64,000 nt of DNA, taken from positions 4,138,249 to 4,202,248 of the forward strand of contig NZ_CP038799.1 of the NCBI RefSeq assembly GCF_012223425.1, in the 5' to 3' direction. The notes beneath the pieces were generated by a model. It was given only the letters and a program-made list of their open reading frames with translations, made no database searches and was not told the DNA's origin. The position numbers and the translations under genes are program-made. This DNA comes from Mycolicibacterium frederiksbergense (GTDB taxonomy: Bacteria > Actinomycetota > Actinomycetes > Mycobacteriales > Mycobacteriaceae). Shown here piece by piece: positions 1 to 8,005 of this stretch (the stretch's first letter is position 1; each line of letters opens with the position of its first letter).

Positions 1-1686
1 CTCGTCGAGACCGTGCTCGGCGGCCTGGTCGATCGCGGCGTCCATCATCGGGATGACGGTCTCGGCGCCTTCGAGCGAGAAGCGCTTCTGCCCGACGTAC
101 TTGGTCTGCAGGAACGTCTCGAACGCCTCGGCCGCGTTGAGCTTGCTCAGGATGTACTTCTGCTCGGCGACGGTCGGCTTGTCGTGCTTGGTCTCGACGC
201 GCTCCTGGATCCAGCGCTGCTGCTCGGGTTCCAGGATGTGGGTGTACTCCACGCCGACGTGGCGGCAATAGGCGTCGCGCAGCACCGAGAGCACATCGCG
301 CAGCTTCTTGTATTCGGCGCCGGCGAAACCGTCGACCTTGAACTCGCGGTCCAGATCCCACAGCGTCAGGCCGTGGGTCAGCACGTCGAGGTCGGGGTGG
401 CTGCGGAAGCGGCCCTTGTCCAGTCGCAGCGGGTCGATATCGGCCATCAGGTGACCGCGGTTGCGGTACGCCGCGATCAGTTCGATGATCCGGGCGTTCT
501 TGTCGTAGATGGAGTCCGGGTTGTCGGTCCGCCAGCGCACCGGCTCGTGCGGGATGCCCAGTTCGCGGAAGATCTCGTCGTAGAACTCGTCGTCGAGCAA
601 CAGGGTGTGGATGGTGCGCAGGAAGTCACCGGACTCCGCACCCTGGATGATGCGGTGGTCATACGTCGACGTCAGGGTGATCAGCTTGCCGACACCCAGT
701 TCGGCGATGCGCTCCTCGGAGGCGCCCTGGAACTCGGCGGGGTACTCCATGGCGCCGGCGCCGATGATCGCGCCCTGACCGCGCATCAGTCGCGGCACCG
801 AGTGCACGGTGCCGATGGTGCCCGGGTTGGTCAGCGAGATGGTGACACCGGCGAAGTCCTCGGCGGTGAGCTTGCCGTCGCGCGCGCGCCGGACGATGTC
901 CTCATACGCGGCGATGAACTGACCGAACGCCATCGTCTCGCACTTCTTGATGGCGGCCACGACCAGCGATCGGTTGCCGTCCTTACCGGCCAGGTCGATG
1001 GCCAGACCCAGATTGGTGTGCGCCGGGGTCACGACATTGGGCTTGCCGTCGACCTCGGCGAAGTGCCGGTTCATGTTCGGGAACTTCTTGACCGCCTGCA
1101 CGATGGCGTAGCCGAGCAGGTGGGTGAAGCTGATCTTGCCGCCGCGGGTGCGCTTGAGGTGGTTGTTGATGACCACCCGGTTGTCGATCATCGCCTTGGC
1201 CGGGATGGCCCGCACGCTGGTGGCCGTGGGCACGTCCAGTGAGGCGTTCATGTTCTTGACGACGGCGGCCGACGCGCCACGCAGCACGGTGTTCTCATCG
1301 CCCTCGGCCGCGGGGGCGGCGGGTGCGGGCTTCTTGGGGGCCGGCTCCGCCTTCGTGGCCGGGGCGGCGGCCTTCGGCGTCGCGGCCTCGGCCTTCGGAG
1401 CGGCCTTCGGAGCGGCCTTGGCCTCCGTCGTGGTCTCCGCCTTTGCTTCCGTCTTCGCCTCAGCCTTTGCCGGGGCAGACGGGGCGGGGGCGGCCTTTGC
1501 GGGCGCCGACGGCTTGGCCGCGGCGGGCTCGGATTTCTGGGCCGGGGTGTCCATCGACTCGGGGGCGTAGTCCACCAGGAACTCGTGCCAACTCGGATCC
1601 ACCGACGAAGGATCCTCGCGGAACTTGCGATACATCTCTTCGACGAGCCACTCGTTCTGTCCAAATGGTGATGGTGAACTGCTCAC
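1..1686 (-). CDS. kgd: Multifunctional 2-oxoglutarate decarboxylase/dehydrogenase Kgd, N-terminal part (cut by window edge)
   Basis: Kgd (Rv1248c type) decarboxylates 2-oxoglutarate with thiamine diphosphate and serves as E1, and as an E2-like succinyltransferase, in the mycobacterial TCA cycle. The GTG start at 1686 gives an N-terminus with FGQNEWLVEEMYRKF, typical of the family. An Ala/Lys/Pro/Glu-rich flexible linker follows (about residues 45-125), then the E2-type acyltransferase domain with NHLKRTRGGKISFTHLLGYA and the DHRIIQGAESGDFL catalytic segment near residue 340, then the beginning of the E1 part. About 562 codons are visible; full-length homologues have roughly 1,230 residues, so more than half, including the thiamine-binding core, lies outside the window. 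The reading frame is intact. It lies downstream of an Rv1249c-type gene on the same strand with a 139-bp gap that could hold its own promoter. Confidence 0.95.
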   Translation of the reverse strand, partial: MSSSPSPFGQNEWLVEEMYRKFREDPSSVDPSWHEFLVDYAPESMDTPAQKSEPAAAKPSAPAKAAPAPSAPAKAEAKTEAKAETTTEAKAAPKAAPKAEAATPKAAAPATKAEPAPKKPAPAAPAAEGDENTVLRGASAAVVKNMNASLDVPTATSVRAIPAKAMIDNRVVINNHLKRTRGGKISFTHLLGYAIVQAVKKFPNMNRHFAEVDGKPNVVTPAHTNLGLAIDLAGKDGNRSLVVAAIKKCETMAFGQFIAAYEDIVRRARDGKLTAEDFAGVTISLTNPGTIGTVHSVPRLMRGQGAIIGAGAMEYPAEFQGASEERIAELGVGKLITLTSTYDHRIIQGAESGDFLRTIHTLLLDDEFYDEIFRELGIPHEPVRWRTDNPDSIYDKNARIIELIAAYRNRGHLMADIDPLRLDKGRFRSHPDLDVLTHGLTLWDLDREFKVDGFAGAEYKKLRDVLSVLRDAYCRHVGVEYTHILEPEQQRWIQERVETKHDKPTVAEQKYILSKLNAAEAFETFLQTKYVGQKRFSLEGAETVIPMMDAAIDQAAEHGLDE

Positions 1687-1825
1687 AGCAGCGTTTCGCC
1701 CCGATTCCTCTGTCCCAGCAGGCGAAGTCCGGCGTCGCCCGCGCGCTGTTTGTCTGCGGTTGCCCGCATTTGGCCGACTAAAGGCTACGCCTCGGAACAC
1801 ACCCCCACCACGAGAGTGCTACTTG

Positions 1826-2578
1826 TCACTCCAGCTGGGCTGAAGGCAGCACGTGTAGGGTCGACGGCCACCTCGGCGGCGGGCTGCCGAACGCGAGGCT
1901 CGCATTCTTGACGATTCGCTTGCCCATCAAGCGGTTACCGACACCTCCGACGACGGCGCCCACACCCACCGGCAGCAGTTTGCCGAAGGCGATGGCCCCG
2001 CGCTTGAGGGCGTACTTCTTGACGAAGTACTTCACCAGCCGGTTGTTGAGCTGGGACACCGCGGGCAACGGCAGGGTCGCGGCGCCGTCGGAGATCCACG
2101 CCCCGCTGGTGCGACCGCCGCCGACCAGATCGGCCACCGCACGCTTGCCGTCTTCGCCGACGAGGACGGCCAGCACCAGCGCCCGCCGCCGTTCCCGGTG
2201 TTCGGCGGGAATGCCGTGCACCTCGGCGACCGCCAGCACGAACACCGCCGTCGCCTCCAGGAACACCAGGGTCTCCCCGGCTACCGCGGACATCGCCACC
2301 AGCGTGCCGATACCCGGGAACGCGGCGGCCGAACCGACCGCCGCGCCGCTGGCCATCACCGCGGCCAGGTAGTGCTTCTCCAGCGAGGTGATGATCTCGG
2401 CCGGCGTCGCATCGGGCCGCTGCTTGCGCAGCCGGTCCACATAGGCGGTGACGGCGGGCGCCTGCAGCCGTGTGCTGCGTTCGAGGATCTGGGACAGGGC
2501 CTTGGCAGCGGCACTGGGGTCGTCGTCAGCCCCCTCGCGGACCGCGGGCAGATTCTTGCTGCTGGACCGAGCGTTCAT
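1826..2578 (-). CDS. Conserved mycobacterial membrane-associated protein (Rv1249c-like)
   Basis: Predicted 250-residue protein of unknown function, in the position of Rv1249c next to kgd. The N-terminus is hydrophilic. Residues about 70-130 form a Gly/Ala-rich hydrophobic stretch (AAVGSAAAFPGIGTLVAMS and FLEATAVFVLAVAEVHGIP) suited to two membrane helices, and a second hydrophobic patch (GKLLPVGVGAVVGGVGNRLM) lies near the C-terminus. This layout resembles EcsC-like proteins, but I assign no activity. The ATG at 2578 was chosen over upstream in-frame ATGs because a GGGAGA ribosome-binding site sits about 7 nt before it. The gene is divergent from the MFS gene at 2750, leaving about 170 bp for two promoters. 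Confidence 0.8.
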   Translation of the reverse strand: MNARSSSKNLPAVREGADDDPSAAAKALSQILERSTRLQAPAVTAYVDRLRKQRPDATPAEIITSLEKHYLAAVMASGAAVGSAAAFPGIGTLVAMSAVAGETLVFLEATAVFVLAVAEVHGIPAEHRERRRALVLAVLVGEDGKRAVADLVGGGRTSGAWISDGAATLPLPAVSQLNNRLVKYFVKKYALKRGAIAFGKLLPVGVGAVVGGVGNRLMGKRIVKNASLAFGSPPPRWPSTLHVLPSAQLE

Positions 2579-2749
2579 CGGTGGTTCTCCCATCGCATCC
2601 CCGGGATCGGCTCCCACGGTGCCTGTCGAATACCCAGGTTAGTGCTCGTTCAACGAGTGGGGGCGCAGTCCGGGTGCCCGCCCGCGCAGTGACGGCGGTC
2701 ACCGCCCGATCCGGGAAGAAAAAACCGCGGTGCGACGCTGGCCATAGTC

Positions 2750-4018
2750 GTGGCAACATCCCTGGGCGTGACAACCGAGCCAGTGGCGCCCAGCAGGCTC
2801 CGGATGATCACCGTCCTGGGACTGATGATCGCGCTCGGCCCGCTGACCATCGACATGTATCTGCCCGCGCTGCCGCGGATCGCCGAGGACCTCTCGGTGT
2901 CCTCGTCGGTGGTGCAGTTGACGCTCACCGGCACGCTGGCCGGGCTGGCCTTCGGGCAGCTCATCATCGGGCCGCTCTCGGACTCACTGGGGCGACGCGT
3001 TCCGCTGATGGCCGGTATCGCGCTGCACATGGCGGCCTCACTGGTGTGCCTGTTCGCGCCGAACATCGAGGTGCTCGGCGCCGGGCGTGTGCTGCAGGGA
3101 TTCGGTGCCGCCGCGGCGGCCGTGGTGGCCGTCGCCGTCGTCGGCGACCTCTACGTGGACTCCGCGGCCGCCACCGTGATGTCCCGGCTGATCCTGGTCC
3201 TCGGTGTCGCGCCCGTCATCGCGCCGTCCCTGGGCGCGGTGGTGCTGCTGAAGGCGTCGTGGCACTGGATCTTCGCGGTGCTCGTGGTGCTGGCCGGGCT
3301 GCTGTTCCTGCTGGCCGCGCTGGCGCTGCCCGAGACGTTGCCGACATCCCATCGGCGCCCGCTGCACGTGCGCTCCATCGTCGCCACCTACGGCGAACTG
3401 CTGCGCGACTTCCGTTTCGTCACGCTGGTGCTGGTGGCCGCGCTGAGCATGGCCGGGCTGTTCGGTTACATCGCCGCGGCGCCGTTCGTGCTGCAGGGTG
3501 ACTACGGGCTGAACCAGCAGTCCTTTGCGCTGGTGTTCGCCGCCGGCGCGATCATCCTGATCGGCGCCACCCAGTCCAATGTGGTGTTGCTGCGCCGGTT
3601 TGCGCCGCAGGCGATCATGCTCGTCGCACTGGTCATCTCCGTCATCGCCGCCATCGTGTTCGTCGTGCTCGCGGTCACCGGGGTGGCCGGCCTGGCCGGC
3701 TTCCTGGGCCCCGTGCTGGTCATCCTGGGCGGGATGGGCCTCGTGCTGCCCAACGCGCCCGCCGTCGCGCTGTCGCGGCATCACGATGCCGCGGGCACCG
3801 CGGCCGCATTGCTGGGCGCCGCGCAGTTCGGGCTGGGCGCGGTGACCGCGCCGGTGGTCGGCATGCTGGGCAACAACGAGTTCGCGCTGGCGCTGGTGAT
3901 GCTGGTCGGGTCGGCCATCGCGTTGGCGGCCATGGTGTTCGTCGGTGTGCCGTCGCGTGCTGAGCACGTCGCGGGCGAGCCCGAGGTACTCGGCGATCCG
4001 CTTTCCGAACCGGCCTGA
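2750..4018 (+). CDS. Bcr/CflA-type MFS drug:H+ antiporter
   Basis: A 422-residue major facilitator of the 12-helix DHA1 (Bcr/CflA) type, expected in the inner membrane to export small toxic compounds against protons. Helix 1 carries LTIDMYLPALP, the Bcr/CflA hallmark with the membrane-embedded Asp. The loop 2-3 motif appears as GPLSDSLGRRVPL, and helix 4 contains GRVLQGFGAAA. Length is normal for the family. The GTG at 2750 is taken as start; a second GTG at 2768 is equally possible, and neither has a clear ribosome-binding site. A second exporter of another MFS family follows 102 bp later on the same strand, so the two may be expressed together. Substrate unknown. Confidence 0.85.
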   Translation: MATSLGVTTEPVAPSRLRMITVLGLMIALGPLTIDMYLPALPRIAEDLSVSSSVVQLTLTGTLAGLAFGQLIIGPLSDSLGRRVPLMAGIALHMAASLVCLFAPNIEVLGAGRVLQGFGAAAAAVVAVAVVGDLYVDSAAATVMSRLILVLGVAPVIAPSLGAVVLLKASWHWIFAVLVVLAGLLFLLAALALPETLPTSHRRPLHVRSIVATYGELLRDFRFVTLVLVAALSMAGLFGYIAAAPFVLQGDYGLNQQSFALVFAAGAIILIGATQSNVVLLRRFAPQAIMLVALVISVIAAIVFVVLAVTGVAGLAGFLGPVLVILGGMGLVLPNAPAVALSRHHDAAGTAAALLGAAQFGLGAVTAPVVGMLGNNEFALALVMLVGSAIALAAMVFVGVPSRAEHVAGEPEVLGDPLSEPA

Positions 4019-4120
4019 TCGCCGGCCGCCCGGTTTCGTGGTGTGACCGGCCCTGACTTGTCGGGATTCGGGCGGGTCCGTAGCGTCGGGCAGATCGCCG
4101 ATCTCCCGATGACCAAGTAG

Positions 4121-6175
4121 ATGTCCGAGAACTTCACTGACCGACGCGCGCCCGAGGCCCCCCGGCTGACCGAGGGGGCCCGCCAGGCCAACCCGTGGCA
4201 TGCCCTCTGGGCGATGCTCGTCGGGTTCTTCATGATCCTGGTCGATTCCACGATCGTCGCCGTCGCCAACAAGCGCATCATGGAGGCGCTGAACACCGAC
4301 TACGACGGTGTCATCTGGGTCACCAGCGCCTACCTGCTTGCTTTCGCCGTGCCGCTGCTGGTGGCGGGCAGGCTCGGTGACCGTTTCGGCCCGAAGAACC
4401 TGTATCTGATCGGGCTGGCGGTCTTCACTGTCGCCTCGTTGTGGTGTGGGCTGGCCGGCTCCATCGAGGTGCTCATCGCGGCGCGGGTGTTGCAGGGTCT
4501 CGGCGCCGCGCTGCTGACGCCGCAGACATTGTCGATGATCACCCGGATCTTCCCGGCCGCCGGCCGGGGCGTGGCGATGAGCGTGTGGGGCGCGACGGCC
4601 GGGGTGGCCACCCTGGTCGGTCCGATCGCCGGCGGACTCCTGGTCGACGGACTGGGCTGGCAGTGGATCTTCTTCGTCAACGTGCCGATCGGCATCATCG
4701 GTCTGGGCCTGGCGCTGTGGCTGGTGCCGACCCTGCCCACCACCCTGCACCGCTTCGACATCCTGGGTGTCGCGCTGTCGGGCCTGGCGATGTTCCTGAT
4801 CGTCTTCGCGCTGCAGGAGGGCCAGTCGCACCAGTGGGAGCCGTGGATCTGGGCGGTGATCGCGACCGGAGCCGCACTGCTGGTGGCCTTCGTCTATTGG
4901 CAGTCGGTCAATCCCCACGAACCGCTGATCCCGCTGACGATCTTCCGCGACCGCAACTTCACGCTGTCCGCCCTCGGCGGTGCCGTCATCGGTTTCGTGG
5001 TGACCGCGATGATCCTGCCGGTGATGTTCTACGCGCCGGTGGTGGCGGGCCTGTCCTACACCAGCTCGGCATTGCTGACGGCACCGATGGCGATCGCCTC
5101 CGGTGCGCTGGCGCCGTTGGTGGGGCGCATCGTCGACCGCACCCACCCGACGCCGGTCATCGGGTTCGGCTTCTCCACGGCGGCCATCGCGCTGACCTGG
5201 CTGTCGTTCGACCTGACGCCGGCGACGCCGATCTGGCGGCTGCTGTTGCCGCTGACCGCGATGGGTATCGGCATGGCGTTCATCTTCTCGCCGCTCGCGG
5301 CGACCGCCACCCGGAACATGTCGCCGGAGTCCGCGGGTGCGGGATCTGGGGTCTACAACGCGACGCGGCAGGTGGGCGCGGTGCTCGGCAGTGCCGCGAT
5401 GGCGGCGTTCATGACAACCCGGATCAGCGCGGAACTGTCCGCCGCGGGAGTCGAGGTGACCGCCGACGGGCCGGCCCCCGAGCTGCCCGGGTCACTGCAC
5501 GGCGCCTTCTCCGAGGCGCTGGCGCAATCGTTGTTGCTGCCGGCGTTCATCGCCCTCGTCGGAGTGGTGGGTGCGATCTTCCTGCGCGGCTTCGCGACCG
5601 GGCCGACCGCACCGAGCGCCGTCGCACCGGTACCTGAGGTGCAGCCGGTCGATGAGCAGCACTCGCTCGACGAGCACTGGGACGACGAAGACGATTACGT
5701 CGAGTACACGGTCGACTGGTCGCGGGCGGCCCGCGCCGCCGACCCGCCGACCGATCTGATCCCGGCCGTCAGCGACGAACCTGTCGAGCCGCCCACCGAT
5801 CGCCTCTATGAGCATGTCGAGCATCCACTGCATGCGCCCGCCGACACCTGGCATCCCGGGCCGGTCGAGACATGGGAGCACGTCACCGACGAGGCGGAGC
5901 CGGTCCAGGAGCCGGAACCCGAACCGGAACCCGAACCCGAGCCCGTGCCCGTGCCCGAACCCGAGGAGCTGCCCCACGACGCGGCGTGGCGCAGCATTCT
6001 CGACGATCTGCTTACCGCACCGGCCGACGATCAGATAGGGCACGCGCGCAACGGTTTTCACACCGACCAGCAGGGCTGGTTCCAGCCGCTGGATCCGCCT
6101 TCGGTTCACGAGCAGGCCGAGTCCTCGGGCCGGCATTCCCGGCCGAGTCGCGGCCGGCACTCCCGCGAGGACTGA
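4121..6175 (+). CDS. EmrB/QacA-family (DHA2, 14-helix) MFS exporter with long acidic C-terminal tail
   Basis: A 684-residue transporter in the position of Rv1250. Residues 1-500 are a DHA2-type drug/lipid exporter: ILVDSTIVAVANKRIM in helix 1, AGRLGDRFGPKNLY in the helix 2-3 loop and ARVLQGLGAALLTPQ in helix 4. After the last hydrophobic segment (about residue 490) comes a cytoplasmic-looking tail of about 190 residues, rich in Asp/Glu/Pro, with an EPEP repeat encoded by tandem hexamers near 5910-5965, ending in a basic GRHSRPSRGRHSRED. The M. tuberculosis relative is about 100 residues shorter, so the tail is an expansion. No Shine-Dalgarno motif is visible before the ATG, which sits in a TAGATG context. 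Substrate unknown. Confidence 0.88.
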   Translation: MSENFTDRRAPEAPRLTEGARQANPWHALWAMLVGFFMILVDSTIVAVANKRIMEALNTDYDGVIWVTSAYLLAFAVPLLVAGRLGDRFGPKNLYLIGLAVFTVASLWCGLAGSIEVLIAARVLQGLGAALLTPQTLSMITRIFPAAGRGVAMSVWGATAGVATLVGPIAGGLLVDGLGWQWIFFVNVPIGIIGLGLALWLVPTLPTTLHRFDILGVALSGLAMFLIVFALQEGQSHQWEPWIWAVIATGAALLVAFVYWQSVNPHEPLIPLTIFRDRNFTLSALGGAVIGFVVTAMILPVMFYAPVVAGLSYTSSALLTAPMAIASGALAPLVGRIVDRTHPTPVIGFGFSTAAIALTWLSFDLTPATPIWRLLLPLTAMGIGMAFIFSPLAATATRNMSPESAGAGSGVYNATRQVGAVLGSAAMAAFMTTRISAELSAAGVEVTADGPAPELPGSLHGAFSEALAQSLLLPAFIALVGVVGAIFLRGFATGPTAPSAVAPVPEVQPVDEQHSLDEHWDDEDDYVEYTVDWSRAARAADPPTDLIPAVSDEPVEPPTDRLYEHVEHPLHAPADTWHPGPVETWEHVTDEAEPVQEPEPEPEPEPEPVPVPEPEELPHDAAWRSILDDLLTAPADDQIGHARNGFHTDQQGWFQPLDPPSVHEQAESSGRHSRPSRGRHSRED

Positions 6176-6194
6176 TCGGCGGGGCGCCGTGCTG

Positions 6195-6229
6195 GCGGGT
6201 CCGGCGGCGGGTTCTGCCGCCGGACCCGC
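6195..6229. terminator. Strong hairpin between converging genes, candidate bidirectional terminator
   Basis: A perfect 14-bp stem (6195-6208 with 6216-6229, arm GCGGGTCCGGCGGC) closes a 7-nt loop, 19 bp after the stop codon of the MFS exporter and about 50 bp from the end of the opposing HNH gene. There is no U-run, which is common for mycobacterial hairpin terminators, so the role is inferred from structure and position. Confidence 0.6.
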
Positions 6230-6278
6230 TGCGCGGGCTGTTTCACTGTGGAGTTGTCAAGGTGCGGTGCGGTTTTGG

Positions 6279-7580
6279 TTATGCGGCGGTGGGCAGGTCG
6301 GTCATGGTGCGTCGGGCATGCGATCGCAGGTGTGCCGGTTCGGGCCCGGCCGGGTCATGCGGTGGGATGAACCAGGGGTGGCGGTCAGCGCCGAGGTAGA
6401 CCTGCCAGCCACCGTGATGGATCGCGGTGTGGTGCAGTCGGCAGAGCAGCACGCCGTTGTCCAGGCAGGTGGTGCCCCCACTTGCCCAGGGGGTGATGTG
6501 GTGGGCATCGCACCAGGACACCGGCCTGCCGCAGCCGGGGTGCGCGCACCCACCGTCGCGTACCGCCAACCCTTTACGGATCAAGGGTGTGAACAGCCGT
6601 TCGGCGCGCCCCACATCCAGTGGGGCGCCGGCGTTGTCGACGGTCACCGAGGTGAGGGTGCTGTCGCAGCTGATGAGGTCTGCGGTGCGGGTGCTGACGG
6701 GACCACCGAACCCAAGAACATCCACGCCCTGTGCTGCGGGGCGGATGAGGGTGACGTGCGGGAGCACACCACCGCTCATCGGGCGCTGTGAGCCCGACAG
6801 ATAGGTACGCATGATCTGTCCGAAGGCGTCGGCGCGGCGCCGCCCGACCGGGCGTGGGTCCGGGGATCCGTCCGGCAGCGGGACCGGCCGGCACAACGGG
6901 TCCAGCGCAGTGAGCAGTTCCTCCCCGGTGAGCCCGTCGAGATCCAGGGTCGCGGCGACCCGCCCGTCCTCGGTCTGCACCACGGTCATGTCGTTGAGGT
7001 CGGCGTTTTCCGCGACCGGCACCACATCCTCGTCCTGCGGCGATGTGGCGGCCTGCGCGATGGCGATCTCGCGGGCCTTCTTGGCCACCCGGGACGGGGT
7101 GGTCTGGATCATCAGCGTCGTCACGACGCCCGCCCGGTCTTCCTCGGACAGGGGGACCCGGCTGTTGATGTGGGTGACGCCGCGTCCGATGGCGTCGGCG
7201 AATTGGATGTCGATCCCACCGAGACGCTGGGCCCGGGTCAGCGCGGGCAGGCTGTGTGCCGCGCGCCCCACCCGCGCGGCCCGGTACGCCGCACCCGGCG
7301 CCACACCCAGGGCGGTGAGCAGATCGGCCCCCGAACCCAGGTGCTTACGCGCCGGGATCCCGGCCCGTTCGGCGGCCGCGACGGCCTGGGCGATCACATG
7401 ATCGAACAGATTGCGGGCGGTGACCGCGGCTACCAGCACCGCGAGCAGGGGTTGTTCATCAATCACCCGGCGCGGACAGTCCAGCAGATGAAACAGAGTG
7501 CGATCCTCATCCCGCGCGGGTGTGGGCGTGAGGTCATCGATCAGCGCATCAATGAACGTGTCGAGATGGGTGGCGTCCAT
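6279..7580 (-). CDS. DUF222 / HNH endonuclease-domain protein (13E12 repeat family)
   Basis: A 433-residue protein with an N-terminal DUF222 region (AVVTARNLFDHVIAQAV and following) and a C-terminal HNH nuclease. The nuclease part has CAHPGCGRPVSWCDAHH, then TPWASGG, LLCRLHH and IHHGGW near residues 343-395, with zinc-binding cysteines and the catalytic His pair intact. Such genes (REP13E12 family) are multicopy in actinobacteria and often sit at sites of mobile or phage DNA; their cellular task is not settled. The gene interrupts an order otherwise like Rv1250-Rv1251c and lies beside a transposase remnant, which suggests acquisition. The start is uncertain: ATG 7580 was preferred, but ATG 7640 with an AAGGGA upstream is possible. 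Confidence 0.82.
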   Translation of the reverse strand: MDATHLDTFIDALIDDLTPTPARDEDRTLFHLLDCPRRVIDEQPLLAVLVAAVTARNLFDHVIAQAVAAAERAGIPARKHLGSGADLLTALGVAPGAAYRAARVGRAAHSLPALTRAQRLGGIDIQFADAIGRGVTHINSRVPLSEEDRAGVVTTLMIQTTPSRVAKKAREIAIAQAATSPQDEDVVPVAENADLNDMTVVQTEDGRVAATLDLDGLTGEELLTALDPLCRPVPLPDGSPDPRPVGRRRADAFGQIMRTYLSGSQRPMSGGVLPHVTLIRPAAQGVDVLGFGGPVSTRTADLISCDSTLTSVTVDNAGAPLDVGRAERLFTPLIRKGLAVRDGGCAHPGCGRPVSWCDAHHITPWASGGTTCLDNGVLLCRLHHTAIHHGGWQVYLGADRHPWFIPPHDPAGPEPAHLRSHARRTMTDLPTAA

Positions 7581-7783
7581 GTGGATACCGGCTTTCACAG
7601 AAGGTGCCCAACGGGCACGATCAGTCAATACGGTTCGCATAGTCCCTTGGGACCATCGAACCTCGCGGCGACCGGAGTCGCGGTCTGTGCTCACCGGATG
7701 ATGATGGGAGCAACGTCGCATTCGAACTTGTGTTCGATACTACGCCGAATCAAGGCCCCGCGCAAGGGAAATATTGAGGATAT

Positions 7784-7990
7784 GGTGACAGTTCTGCCGG
7801 TTTGGTGGTGACACTTCTGTATCGACCTGAGAGTGGTGGCCGCCAGTGAACCCATCGATCCTGTCGTTCGGCTTCCGATTGCACAGTGGCCGATGACGCG
7901 CCCTGCGGGCGGTCTCGGCGTCGAGTGCCAAATCTGCCGCGCATTGCATACGCGCAAAGTCCTGCGGACCTATTGCGTTGTGCGAGCACG
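7784..7990 (+). pseudogene. Decayed N-terminal remnant of an IS481/IS3-type transposase with IS-end-like repeats
   Basis: The 425-bp gap between the HNH and FAD-oxidase genes has no intact gene. One frame reads EPIDPVVRLPIAQWP; after a one-base slip near 7893 it continues as DDAPCG, and further fragments with RKVL...CVVRAR follow. This resembles the N-terminal helix-turn-helix region of IS481-like transposases, where IAQWP-x-DAPRG precedes a SRKTFY-x-xRARA segment. Just upstream, two near-identical 12-mers (GTGACAGTTCTG at 7784 and GTGACACTTCTG at 7807) look like insertion-sequence ends. No catalytic DDE domain is left. Recognition is from memory of the family, so confidence is moderate. Confidence 0.45.
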
Positions 7991-8005
7991 AAACCCGAAG
8001 ACCTG

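Noticed and set aside
3038..5146. A 702-codon open frame on the minus strand opposite the two MFS genes
   Set aside because: Its translation is low-complexity (Gln, Arg, His, Asp, Gly) and matches no family; both genes beneath it have clear transporter motifs. A shadow of GC-rich codons.
5905..5970. Tandem hexamer region in the MFS tail considered as a minisatellite or CRISPR-like array
   Set aside because: It is an in-frame Glu-Pro codon repeat inside a gene, with no spacers.
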